The notes under the pieces: generated by a model | Told to the model about the DNA's origin: nothing | The model's database searches: none | The model's input: only the letters and a program-made list of their open reading frames with translations | Program-made: the position numbers and the translations under genes | Part shown: positions 24,021 through 36,100 of the stretch, piece after piece | How positions within the stretch are numbered: position 1 is the first letter of the stretch | Layout: the number at the start of each line of letters is the position of its first letter | Assembly: GCA_965153455.1 (NCBI GenBank) | Contig: OZ234499.1 | Location: 5,315,577-5,379,576 of the forward strand | Source: Sphagnum compactum | Taxonomy: Eukaryota > Bryophyta > Sphagnopsida > Sphagnales | DNA length: 64,000 nucleotides | Direction of reading: 5' to 3'

Positions 24021-27000
24021 ATGACATCGGCGGCAGCTTTTGTGGAGGGCGGGGTACAGGATGCTTGCGACGATGCGTGCAGTATCTGCTTGGAGTCCTT
24101 CTGTGATGAAGACCCTGCCACCGTAACCCCCGAACTTTTTTTTTTGGTTGTTGTTGTTGTTGTTCCCGCTTTTCTCTGTCTCTTATTTGCAGTAGTGCCA
24201 AGATATTGGAACTCCGTTGTTTGCTTGATTTCAGTCCTGTAGTGTTTTACATCTTGTTATTTTTCTGTTGGGCAATTTGCATGATGTTGTGATGGGAGAT
24301 GTGAGGAATTAGACACCGTCTTTCTTGTTTCTTCGCGATGACGGCTCTATATTTTTTTCTCTTTACCTGGCCTACTCAATACCTGGCTTTTCATGTCATT
24401 CCTCCTGCGATAGATAGGCTTTTGAAAAGTTCGTGAACTGGACTTTGAGTTTGAGGGCGGTTCTCTCTGGATACTTTTGTGCTGACAACTTAATCGTTGT
24501 TCAACCTCTATTCCAGGAGCTTGTGTCTAATGAATGTCGAGCCTTTATTTTTTTCATTTCTAGTCCTGGCACCAAATTTTGGGAGACTTACGAAGGTATA
24601 TAGGTTCGGGGTGCTCTGCAATAACTCGTCCAAGTTGGAAAATTCAGTCTGTGGGGTCTATGTATATGCTGCTATTCCACTTAATGAAGGTGGCTAATTG
24701 CCTGGAGGCCTTGATCTTCAATCCAGCTGCTTCCACAAGCTTGGGAGTTGTTTGATTCTTTAACTAGGATCAAGGTTAGTGGGTTGAGAGGTTGGCTAAG
24801 TGCTGCAGGTATGAGGGGGACACTAGCAGTGCACAGATGGAACATGAAATAGAAAGATCATGCTGTTCATTGACCTATCTGTTTTGTGGGAGCAGGTCAC
24901 CAATTGCAGGCATGAGTACCACCTGCAATGCATTCTGGAGTGGTGAGCTTAATGACTTTGTCTTTTTCGACCCCCCCCATGTTGACCAATATCTTGAAAG
25001 AGCAGTATTAGTATGTCATTGGAAATATCTGTTTGTAATTCTGCTTCAGTGATCGAAATTTGGAGTGTAATTGGTTTGGTTGGAATAGTTAGTTTATGGC
25101 TAAAGATGACTATCAGTTTCTGATATTACAAGTTCTTTAGCAAAGCAGGAGATAGTGTGGATTCATTTTTGTCTTTGCTGCCCTGTAGTTTGACCTTCCT
25201 GTCTTGAAGGCTTATTATTCTCTTGATGAAATGTTCTTCAAGGGATTTGTCTCTTGGTGTTGATATCTAGTTTCTGTCATTAATCTTGATGCTGACAAAA
25301 AGACCCTTGCTGCCAGCGGGTTCTAATTTACACAACAGAATTGGCTTAAATGTCCCACTCAGGGACAAATGGAAAGCTGAGGGATTCTGAATGTTTGTGC
25401 AGGTCTCAAAGGAGCAAAGAGTGTCCCATGTGCTGGCAGCCTCTCAGCCTCAAAGATCCTGATAGTCAAGATTTGCTTGCTGCTGTGGCTGATGAGAGGG
25501 CATTACGACGTAATAAAGTGCATGTGTCTTCTATCCACCAGCGATCTTCTGTAGAAGAATCTGAGTTTCATCGGGTAATCCTTCTTGTGTACCATTTTGT
25601 AATTCTCTAGATCTTCCACCTTAGTTATTTACAAGCAAGAAGTTGCAGTAGCTTTTTGATTTCTTAAATCAGGGTCGCAAATTGATTGAACTCTGTTCTA
25701 ATGTTCACCTTGTTAGGATGCATTCCAATAAAATTGGTTGTGAACAGAAACATGATTTGTAACAGTATTGTTGTAGTACCACTATATGCAGGTATGTTAG
25801 CTCTATGTCTGATGGGCACACAACATCATGTCCTCCAGAACATTGAGAGCCTATCCTTTGACACTATTCATTTAGATATAATGCTAAGAGTTGAAAATTT
25901 GCCTGATTGAAGTGCTTTTCTTTGGTGGAATTACCCTGAACAGTTTGCGTCATATGGGGATGAAGAATGCCTCATGCAGCACCTGGCAGCAGCTGCCATT
26001 GGCCGCACCCATCATTTTTCAAGAAGGGGTCCTATCCTTTTCCAACCAGCTGCTCAAGCTTCAGGACATCTCCAACACGTGCTTGTGTCTAGCTCCTCAG
26101 GCAGTGGAGGGTCAACTCCAGTGAGTAGTCCGCCTGTTGCCAGCTCACCTCCCAGTCATGAGGCACCTCCCCCATCCTTCTCCTTCACTACCATCCCTGC
26201 AGCTGGTGCAGACCATAGTGCTCTGGGTTCATCTTCTCCAAGGTCAGCTTGCATCCCACTTGACATTTGGATTGTGAGCAAGTGAGGTTGCATTGGAGAA
26301 TTACAAGTATGTTGCTCTTTGTGATTGAGAGCTGCCCTCATTTTGCTGTGCAAGTATGATGCTTCTAATCTTTAAGTAAAACTCCATTTGATGTCCATGA
26401 TGCATCCAAGTGCCTGATGCAATGGTATATTCTGGCCTTATTGCTGTGGAGAGCAGGCAGGTATCTGCTCTGGAGCCGGATGAGAACCAACATGGAACAT
26501 CATCCTCAGAGTTGCACTCATTCTCTGAAACCATGAAATCCAGATTGGCTGTGGCATCTTCCAGGTGTGTTCTATTAAGTATGTTGTGGTGCAGTCACTG
26601 GAATACAGTTGTTAAACATTTGTCATGGTAAGGAATTCGAGGGAGTCCTCTGGCAAGTTTTTTGGTACCTTAGAGCAGCAAGTGCCACTGTATAACCTTT
26701 TATTGGGTCTCCTTTTTGTGGCCAGGTGCAAGGAGTCATTATCCAAAACCACTCGAGGCTTTAGAGAAAGGTTACGAATGCGGAGTGGGACAATGGCAGA
26801 TATTGGAGCCCGTGCTCGTGAGGTGAGTGCAGGGGTGGTGCGTGTATTGGAGCGCATTTCACTTGAGCCTCTTGAAAAGCAGCCGGTGTCAGCTTCATCT
26901 TCTGATGTGCCTCTTGTGCCATCCAATTCAAGTGAACCAACATTGCCTTGCTCTGCAAGTGGTGTAACAGTGTATGCAGGGAGTGTAAATGCCAGCTCCA

Positions 27001-27291
27001 GCAGAGTTGCGCCACAGCCAGCCAATGATAACTCACATGGAGATGGACTTGAAAAGGTAAGAAGCTGTTCACAAGAGGGATATAATGGGGATAGTGAAGG
27101 AATTTTGACCTGTGGTTTGCACTGGGCATTTCAACAATGAGAGTGGCTTGACATGGGACTGATTTATTGAGGGGTTGGTCAGCACAATGTCTTCTTGTTG
27201 AGGGGAGGTCACTTGGTTGGAGTCTTAGTATCAAATCTTAGCAGGCTGCCTTTGTTCTGAACTTCAGCAAAAACATGAATCTGTACTCTGA
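24021..27291 (+). CDS. RHF2A-like: RING-H2 E3 ubiquitin ligase, RHF1A/RHF2A type
   Basis: Exons: 24021-24122, 24896-24942, 25403-25574, 25944-26242, 26457-26564, 26726-27056 and probably 27268-27291. They join to 1083 nt (360 residues), close to the about 370 residues of the Arabidopsis proteins. The start MTSAAAFVEGG is the first ATG in frame and matches a conserved block. The RING-H2 finger is complete: C20, C23, C38, H40, H43, C46, C57, C60 (C3H2C3), followed by WSQRSKECPMCWQPL. Downstream, residues QHLAAAAIGR and the block SRLAVASSRCKESLSKTT then RGFRERL also match the family. In Arabidopsis, RHF1a and RHF2a ubiquitinate the CDK inhibitor ICK4/KRP6 during gametogenesis. A similar role here is inference. 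The short last exon (QKHESVL) is the least certain part. Without it, translation would read through the donor site to a stop at 27140. Confidence 0.9.
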
Positions 27292-28514
27292 AGGCTGTGC
27301 AAAGGTGATTTTCTGGATTTTTTGGTGGAAAATGGACTAATTTCTGTGCTGTCACACTCTGCAAGCAATTGCACAGAATTGACAGAAGTCCTTCTAAAGT
27401 CCATGATTAGCTGGGAGGTGTCTCCATTTTTTGTTCATAGTCTCTACCTGTTGGGAGACAAGAAGAGAAACCTTTTTCATTAGTGATACTCTGTAGCCTC
27501 TGTACGGTATCAGGGTTGACTCTTAGAGTTGGATGGAATAATGAAGGTGCAGGGTTGTGGAGGGACTGGTGAAAATGGACGGGAAGAGGCAGTTACAGCA
27601 CTTTGAATCTACAAGCTGCCACTGCGGGCTTGGTCAACTTCAAGGAACTGCTCAATGTCAATGTAAACTGAATAACAGGTGAGATGTGGAGGTTGAGATG
27701 CTGTGTCAAAGTTGTAAACCTGGGAGATAGTGGAAAAGTTTACTGTATATAGTTGGAAATTAGGTTTCAAGGTCACTTTCATCTTGACCAGACTAAAGCT
27801 GAATGATCAGAGTCATGGTCATGGTACACCATTTTGCAGTCAATTCCAAAATTTTGGGGTGCAATATCGAGTGTGCTTTTTATTCAATCTAAGATATATC
27901 ATGGTTTTCCTAACTTGAAATCACAGCCTTTAGCAGGGTGAATGTGATCAGAATCATGTGTTTTGATGCCACTTAGGGCATCCTCAACCAAATGGGACAC
28001 TCATTATGGTGTGGCCCTTTAGGAAACTGTTTGATAGACTCCTATTTCAATTCCTGCCACCATGCTGCAGTCCTGTTCTGTAATATGTGCATGTGTATCT
28101 TCAATTGTCAACAGAAAGATGTCATACTACACTAAGTCTGGTCATCTGATCTTTAACCATGTCACAGTCATTTTGTACATAGTGAGAGAGGGCTTGTTTT
28201 CTCTGTGTGGGTGAGAATGCCTGGTACATTTCCTGTCAGTATACTAGGACCTTTTAACAGAGGGTGGATGTGCCATGTCAAATGTGTAGTCGGATGTTTG
28301 AACCATGAAGTGACCAGTCATGACCTGTTACTGGCATTAGGCCAAGTGCCTGGCTGGTGATACTCAAGGTCTTGCAGGCTATTATGTAAGATTGTGTCCT
28401 GTCCTGTTTATGTTAAAACTGGCCTAATTCAGCTGTTCCCGTGGTGTGATGTTGCCAACCACATCAGCAGTTGATGGGAACCCTGACATTCAGGGAGTTC
28501 CCCTGGCTTTTGAC

Positions 28515-28634
28515 CCAGGGAACAGGCTCCTGGTGGCTGATTCTGCTAGGCTAGTGGCTACGAGGCTTGCCCTGTTGGGCTCACATAGTGATTGCTTGCC
28601 TAGCAGAATTAGCCACCAGGGGCATGTTCTCTGG
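28515..28634. ncRNA. Candidate microRNA precursor hairpin
   Basis: Arms 28515-28551 and 28598-28634 pair over 37 positions around a 46-base loop. The only clear mismatch is G28525 opposite A28624, and about three pairs are G:U. The inner 23 bp (CCTGGTGGCTGATTCTGC onward, against the arm ending TTAGCCACCAGG) are fully paired. Length, arm pairing and loop size fit a plant pre-miRNA. I do not recognise either arm as a known moss miRNA. Strand is open because an inverted repeat folds on either strand. A small foldback transposon is the alternative. Confidence 0.5.
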
Positions 28635-30405
28635 TACTGAACTGTTTATGCAATTGTCAAAGAGCTGCACATATTAGCTATGGACCAAGTCTTCCCCAAA
28701 CTGCCATGGGAAACATGTAATTGTTCACATTGATTGGGCAAATTGGTCATGATGAGTTCAAATGCATTCATGCTACTTGCTGGAAGTCTCTAACATGTCT
28801 TTAGCTTCTTCTCCTTTGGAGATTCCTCTCATCTAGAGCAAAACTCACAAGCTACAGAGTAATGGGAACTGGCAAATGAGGAGCCATGTTTTGCGTAGCA
28901 ATTTGCATGAACAAGAGTTGTAGCTCCTATGTAAGTGTGTGTGAATCATGAGCAAATTTTCTGGTATTTCAATTTGATTTTGTGAACTCAACATCCACAA
29001 CGCTGAAAGTCAACTATCCTGCACGCGCAAATCTCCAAATTGTTGAGAACTTGAGGTGCCATGCTAATGATCCTGCTCAAATCATGAAGCAGCAAGTACA
29101 TTGAAGTCAATTGGACAAAATCTATGTGATTCACATGCCTGTGTTAAACTCCTGCAAGGGGGGGGGAGGGGTGGGTGGCATGAGGTTGGGATGGTTGCAT
29201 GTAACTGTTGTCTGTGTAGTTGGATTTTGGCGCCTGCTAATGAGTCCTGCCCCACCCTCTCATAATGCATGATCCAGGCTTTCAAGTTATAATCTGTGGA
29301 GTATGAAAGTAACTATTAGTTTTTGAATTTGATCAAAATTAAAAAAATGGTTTGAAGGAATTGATGAATGTCGGTAACTGAAGCTTCAGTCTCTTCTTAT
29401 GCAACACTGGCATCTATAATCCTAGCATGTGTCTGTTGGCTTGGAAATCAGACGTGGATTGCTATATGCAAATACACCACCTGCAGGGAAACCTATAGCA
29501 AGCCTCTTTCAACATGACATCACCATGTAAGATCAGACTATGATGGAAAATTTAAGGCAGAACAATTTGGAACCATTGCAGGCAGTGAATGCAAAATCCA
29601 AGTCCTCCATAGTGTCTACGATGAAGGTTTGTCTCACATGCCCATGATTTTATAGGAACACCACATTGGGTAGGATTCAAAATTTTGACACAAAGTTCTG
29701 GTTCATTGTTTTCATTGTTGTGTGAAGGGGATGCTCATGCACATTGTCCATGCTTGCTACGCAACTTGCCTTGAAACCTTTGCCTTGGATATTAGCTTGG
29801 CAATTGGAAACACTAAATATCACTGAAATGTTGAACCTACTTGGCATATGCCAGGTTGCTGATCTCAATTAGTTTGCTACTAATGCATGACCTGAAGGTG
29901 TTGAATAACACATTGGTTGATCATTCAACTGTGATTCAAGAGCCAATTATTTGCTCCCACCGATAAGAGTAATGATGAAAGCTTGCAACAACTTTTGATT
30001 TTTGACATATTTTGTAGCGGAGAATGTTCATGATGACCTTGGGAAAGAAGATCTAAGCCTTATGGGTACTTGAAGCTATTGGGGAACAAACTTGTAAATA
30101 AATCTACATATAAAAGTTTGATCAATCTATATGTTACACAGGTTGAACATCTCAATATGTGCACTTTGTATAAAGTTGGAATGATTATTCCAATAGTATT
30201 GTTCATATAACCAGAATTGACTAAATTTTTTCCATTTGCAACCATACAGTATACAACAATATTTTCATTATGGTTGAAATCTGACATGACTTCATATCTT
30301 CTTTGACATCTTTACCTTCAACTGCAAGGAAATTCATCTGGCCATCTTTTTTATCTTTCACTTTGCCATGTACAAAATTGGTACTTGTGTGATTGCAATT
30401 TTATT

Positions 30406-30716
30406 GGCCTTGCCTACCAAGGCAGGGATATTGTGTTTAGATTCATTATAGAGTATAGTAGCTTATGGGATTTTGGCCCCTAGGTAATAGGTCTATTTTT
30501 ATATGAGGATTTTTGAGAGATGATATTTTGGCTTGTGTTGAAACTTAAGATTATAGAGTTATAATATCTTAAAGGATTTTGGTTTCTTTTTGATGATTTT
30601 TTGAAGATAATTTTTTTTCATGGTGAAATATTTGAGTTTCCATATTTCTTCTTTTGCCTTAAGACACTTTTAAATGTAAATGGCAAAGCCACAGTGTGAC
30701 ACACCCCTTGTTTTCA
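30406..30716 (+). repeat. Dispersed repeat family B, copy 1
   Basis: About 310 bp closely matches 45076-45392 in the same orientation. The block TATTTTTATATGAGGATTTT and the blocks GTGAAATATTTGAGTTTCCA and CACAGTGTGACACACC are almost unchanged. Near its ends lie GGCCTTGCC and GGCAAAGCC, which are inverted relative to each other with one mismatch. It contains a small internal hairpin (CCTTGCCTACCAAGG-like). No coding frame. It may be a MITE or the end of a larger element. Confidence 0.65.
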
Positions 30717-31700
30717 CTTTGTGTTGATGTTTTCAATGTTGCTGATGTTCGATTGCTTCTGGTGGAAAAAAACTTGATCTGCATTGCCTTCAATTCTTAG
30801 ATTTTAGTGGGCTCCTTTGATGCCCAGAACATTGATAGGAACAGTTCTCCCAATTACTACTATGTCCCTCAAATTTTTTATTCATGAAATCATGTTTCCA
30901 CAAGGACAGTATGATGGTTGAATTCCTGTAATTGGGAAAGAACCTAGGCCTATCTTTATATTGTTCACATAGCCGATTGTCTCTAATAGTGCCAAGCAAC
31001 GTGGAGCCTAAGTATACAATTGCTTATTTTTCCCACTAAAAACCTGGCACTTAACAACCTCACAGGTATGCGATTTTATTCTGCAAAACACCCCGATGCA
31101 ATGTGGGCTGTATGATGGGGTGTGCCAATGGGAAACTACAAAATGCGATGGGAGCTTATGTTTTGCAATTTCAACTACACCAAAGGGAGGCCTTGCCGTA
31201 CTGGCTTGCCTCCATTATTATGCTGGGTAATGCCTTGGCAGTAGGGCATTATTACACCCCAGACCTCGGGCTTTAACTTTGGTTCACAGTGTGCACTGCC
31301 ATGCTGCCAGGGCAAACCCTACACATAGTAGAGACTTGTAAGAGACCAACTGACTGAGACATTAGACATCTTTGAGGATTAGCTGCAGCACAACTGAATA
31401 TGGACAACAACATAAATTGCTTCTCAAGGTGCAAGTGAACAGGATCCAACCTAGTGTTTTGAAGTGATGTTCAGGAGCCAAGCACCTTTACAACTGCCAA
31501 ACTCGGGTAAGGCCACCTCAGAATACACAACGACGGCATGTATGTCAAGGGAGCTAAATATTTTTCATGTCCAGACTCCAGACTCATTTCATGCAATCAG
31601 TGAAGCCAAACCCTGTTAAGCCAAGTTCGTCTTTTGTTGTAATCTGACAAACAAACTTCAAGGGCTTCATGCAGTTCTGGTGACAATCCAGAGACCCACA

Positions 31701-32165
31701 AGCCCGGTTAGGCACTAATGGATTATTTTTTTGGATTGATCAAAATTCTAATAAATACTTGCCTGCCATGCTGAAAATCTGAAAGAAGCCCTTTAGCACA
31801 TTAGCTTCATTTTTTAGTGTAATGTCAAATTGTAAAACATTATTTTTTATTGCAGAATGTTAGAAAAGAAAGCTCAACCCTAAACCCAAAAATATTAATT
31901 TAGGCACCTTGCTGCCAAAACTGGCTAGGAACTACCTGTGGTACCTAGCCTGGTTCAACAGCAAGGTGCCTAATGATTATATTTTGTTGGTCATTTATGT
32001 TCTACAATAAAAATAAAAATACTTTACAATTTGGCATTATACTAAATATCGAAGCTAGTGTGCTTGAGACTGTGAGAGTTTCTTTCAAATTTCCGGCATG
32101 GCAGGCAGGTATTTTCAGAATTTTTGACAATTCCAGAAAGTAATTAATTAATGCCTAACCAGGCT
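31701..32165. repeat. 465-bp near-complete palindrome (foldback element)
   Basis: The left half, read forward, matches the right half, read in reverse complement, along almost the whole length. Matching blocks include AGCCCGGTTAGGC with AGCCTGGTTAGGC at the tips, TTGCCTGCCATGC with CTGCCTGCCATGC, TTTAGTGTAATGTCAAATTG with TTTAGTATAATGCCAAATTG, and a perfect 15-bp pair TTAGGCACCTTGCTG at 31900-31914 and 31959-31973 near the centre. Arm identity is roughly 75-80 per cent by eye. The central loop is only a few bases. A foldback transposon or MITE, or a young hairpin-RNA/miRNA locus, would look like this. No clear target duplication flanks it. Confidence 0.75.
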
Positions 32166-33136
32166 AAGTACTTCAGTAGTCAATAAACCTGCAGCCTGAC
32201 TAAAACCACATCATAAATGGAATGTATCCCAATACCCCATTTCCAACTAGAACCTACCATGTGAGACAGAATTAAATCAGCTACATACCTGCACATGTGG
32301 TGAGGAAATCACAAGGCTGAGATAGAAGAAAACCTGGGAATATTCAGTTACATTTGAAGGGAGTTTAAGAGAATTCTCGAAACTTCAAACCATTTCCAAA
32401 AGACATGCTCTGTGAGAGAAGCAAGTGAGGAAAAACTGATAACAGCAAGAGAGAGAGAGTTGTGAAACATCTAAACAGAATGAGATCTGTCAAGTTTAAT
32501 AGTCATAGTTGACTCCATATCTGAACCCATATTCCCCTGGATCAACTTCTATACAGTGAGAAAGAATACAAAAACGTCAAGACAGTTTGGTGGTTGGATT
32601 GCACCCACAACCATTCCTCACTTCTCAACATTGAACCTAGCGCTTCTCATCTGCTATTTCTTCCTACTGAGAACTACTTCATCTGACCACCCAATTCATT
32701 TGGCAATCTTGATGTAAATATATGGTTACAAATATGTCTGTAAAACAGAATCAAAATCCCGTATTCATGGAAGCCAAGTGAAGAGCTGAACCATTAAATC
32801 ACTAAATGGAGAAATCCAGGAACCGTCAAAACCAATGGTAGGATAAAACATGAGAAAAACACTATGCTGGTATGGTGAGGAATGTGGGTCACACTTTCAG
32901 TCATTCTTCACCAAGTGCCTGTGTCAAGAAATACCCACAGTTGTACTGCTGTCAAGATCCTAACATTCTTGTCAAACTTGTATTTACACTCTTTTTAGGC
33001 CTTTTCATGGCCTTAACTATTTCTATCCATCCAACAGTGCAAGCCCTTGAGTCACCAGTTTTTGGCTGTAGAGAACCATCATCTAGCAATGACATCAATG
33101 TCAAGTAAACATTACCCTAGAAGCTCATTGATGCAG

Positions 33137-36100
33137 TTAGTAGTTGTTTGTCCATGTTTGTTGAGAACGTTGTGCCTGCTGATAGGTCCCAGCTTGTATG
33201 TTACTGGCACCACTGCCACCTAAGGCCTGAGGCTGCTGTAGCATTGGATGAGTGTTGGGAGTGGCAGCCGACTGTGATGGGTGGTAGGCATTTCCATATG
33301 CAGTTCCTGGGTGTATGTGATTATGCGCTGGTTGCTGTGAATGTGCATATGCACTCTGTTGACCCTGACCAACAAGATTGTAATATGAGCTTGTTCCTGT
33401 TGTGGGACCCATGTCCCGTGGTAACTGTTGGCTCTGAATCCATATGGCTGAACCCTCTCCTGGCTGGGTACCAAACACCCCACAACCACCTTCAGCAAGC
33501 ATTTGAAAATTGTTCATATCATTTGGTGCACAAGAAACATGAGCACAGTAAATTTTATGGGGGCAATACTCATATCTTCAATTAAAACAAGGATTCAAAT
33601 AGCTTGACTGGCTGAATGATGAAATACAGATACAACTCTTTATATGGCTCTCTGAAAAGTTGATATCAAGAACATACCTGCTGACTGGGGATGTACAGCG
33701 AATTGTCTTTGTAATGAGAAACAGCAATGTCATCATAGCCAGAGTGATTACTTGCAGTCCCAGCAGAGCTGCTGCCATATCCTGAGGGTGTTGTTGTATA
33801 GCCTTCATAACTAATGGCAGAAGCCGAATGAGGAGCATTGCCAGTAGCCACACTTGGCTTGTACTGTGGCACTGAATACTTGAGTGGTGCAGAGCCCCCT
33901 GCTGGATATGCAGACACAGCAGTAGATGGGTAGGAAGAGACTGCAGTTGTCTGGGCATAGGCATTGTTACTTGGGCCATAGTTATGCTGATATGTGGTGT
34001 GCATATAAGGGTAGTTGGGTGGCAAATACTGGTAACCCAAATAATTTCCAAAATGACCTAGAGGTGGCTGTGCTGCATAAGCATGCATTGGCAATGGCTG
34101 TTGAGGGAGACTTGGAGCAGTTTGTGCACTATTGCCTGGTTGAGATGCTGGGATACCATCTGGTGCTGATGCTGACATCATGACTTTCCCATTCTGGACA
34201 TCACAACAATTTTCAAATTCTCAGAAAATGTGAAGATGCAAGGGTTTCCTCCATTAAGGCAGAGGAAGCTTGAAAGCCAACTCTGCAGCAAGATTTACTT
34301 CCAACCTTCTTGCTGATTACAGATGCAGTAACTAGAAATGCTGCTACTCACATGTATGCAGGAAGGTAAGCTTGCGGTAGCTCATATATGGAAAAGGAAA
34401 ACAAGTGAAGACTGCAGTACATATCTGGACACAAGGAAAAATGCTTTCCCCTTTGCATGTCCTTAACTTGTACCCTGAGTATCAACCAAGAGTTGGGCTC
34501 ACCTCTTGAGATGCTTGGAGATTAGGGCCAGTCATAAGACCAACACTTCCATTATACTTGCTTGTAGTGTTGGATGGGACATAGTACCGGGCATCACCAT
34601 CCATCACTGTCCGAAAAGCAGGAGTGTAATAGCTGGAAGCTGGATCTGAGTATGGTTGCTGCATCGCCCAGAAACTTGTCATGGATTTAATCTTTGTAAG
34701 GTCAAAAAAATATAACCAACAAACTGTTTTCATACCTGCCAACCTTGCTATAGAATTCAGATGATACTGACCATGTTGCCTCCTATGCTAGTAGCTTTCA
34801 GTGTCTCATGGATACTGTGTATGCAAATGTCTTTTTGAAATCAAGAAAACTCAAACATGAACCAAATTTTGACAAAAACACAATCCTGCAAAGTAAGAAC
34901 TGTACCATCAAGCTTGGCAACCGAGAAAAATCTGGTGGTTGAGAATCTTGTGTTTCATACCCATACTGGCCACCAGAAAGTTGAGGCATTAAACCAAATC
35001 CTGCATAATTTGCTGCAGGAGGGGGATATGGGTAATGAGGACCTTGTTGTACCACAGGATCAGGTTTTGGGAGCTCCAGTGGTTGGGTAACCTTTTCTGA
35101 AGGAGAAACAGAAGCCACCTCATCATTGCTGGCAGCCAAGTTCTCCACAGATGTGACTTCAGTTTGGTGTCCATAACTCAATGGTGAAGCTATACTGTAA
35201 AAAATAGCAAAGGCATTCTGGTACATGAGTATGATGCACAAGGTGGATGGAAGTGCCACCAAATAAAGACTAAAGATGTTGGCCCTTATCTGCAACAGAA
35301 AGGCTCCCTTTGCCAAGATACATATCTCAAACCTACAGGCAAAGTTCATGAATGTAGTATCAGACCCTGAGGCAAGTAGATTACCTAGAAGGAATAGGTT
35401 GCTCCAGGGGGGCATCAACTGCCAGAGTATTCTCGGAGATCATAACCTGACTTTTATCAGTCTCAATGCCAAAGCTTGTGGCAAAAATGGTTCCAAAATC
35501 TGCACTAAAACTGCCAAAACTCAAGTGTGTGCGATCTGCTTCAGGCACCTGAAGATGACTTGGAATGACTACTGGATGTTGATACTGCATGTTGAGAGAC
35601 TGAAGGGAATCCACAATTCTGCCCATTTCCTCAATTGTTGTTGGTGGAACCTGTGCATCTGCGGCGAGTCCCCCATTATCTGGTGCTGAGGCTTTGCTAT
35701 TCCATTCCAACCCAGCTCCAGATGCTGCTCTTGTTCAAAATAATGACATTAAGTTAGACTTAAACTCACATGTGAAACAGGCAAGAATGCCACCTACAAT
35801 TTCCCAGAAAGTTCTCTGCCTGTATGTTAAGTTGAAGACTTAGATGAGATAACCAGTGGCACATACCAAAAGACTGGAAACTTCTGAAATTTGGGAAGGA
35901 AAAACATGCAGAAGTTAAAGGGGAAGATACCTTTCTGAGTACCCACAGGTTGTTGCTGGGATGAATATGTGGACCTGCCATTGAATTCGCTTCCACCAAG
36001 TCCTGGTCCGGAACTGCCAATTCCTCCTCTCGGCTGGGATTGTGATTCGTTGAAGCCTCCATCTTCAACAGCAACAGCTTCCTCAGCAGGCAGGTTCTGC

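Larger units (their letters stand above)
27292..33136. other. Non-coding interval with foldback loci
   Basis: Between the 3' ends of the RING-H2 gene (+) and the GIP1-like gene (-) no protein-coding gene is visible. The composition is less AT-rich than the deserts and resembles UTR or intron sequence. It contains a miRNA-like hairpin (28515-28634), a dispersed repeat copy (30406-30716) and a 465-bp palindrome (31701-32165). Either flanking gene may have a long 3' UTR here, or a non-coding transcript may cross it. Confidence 0.5.
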
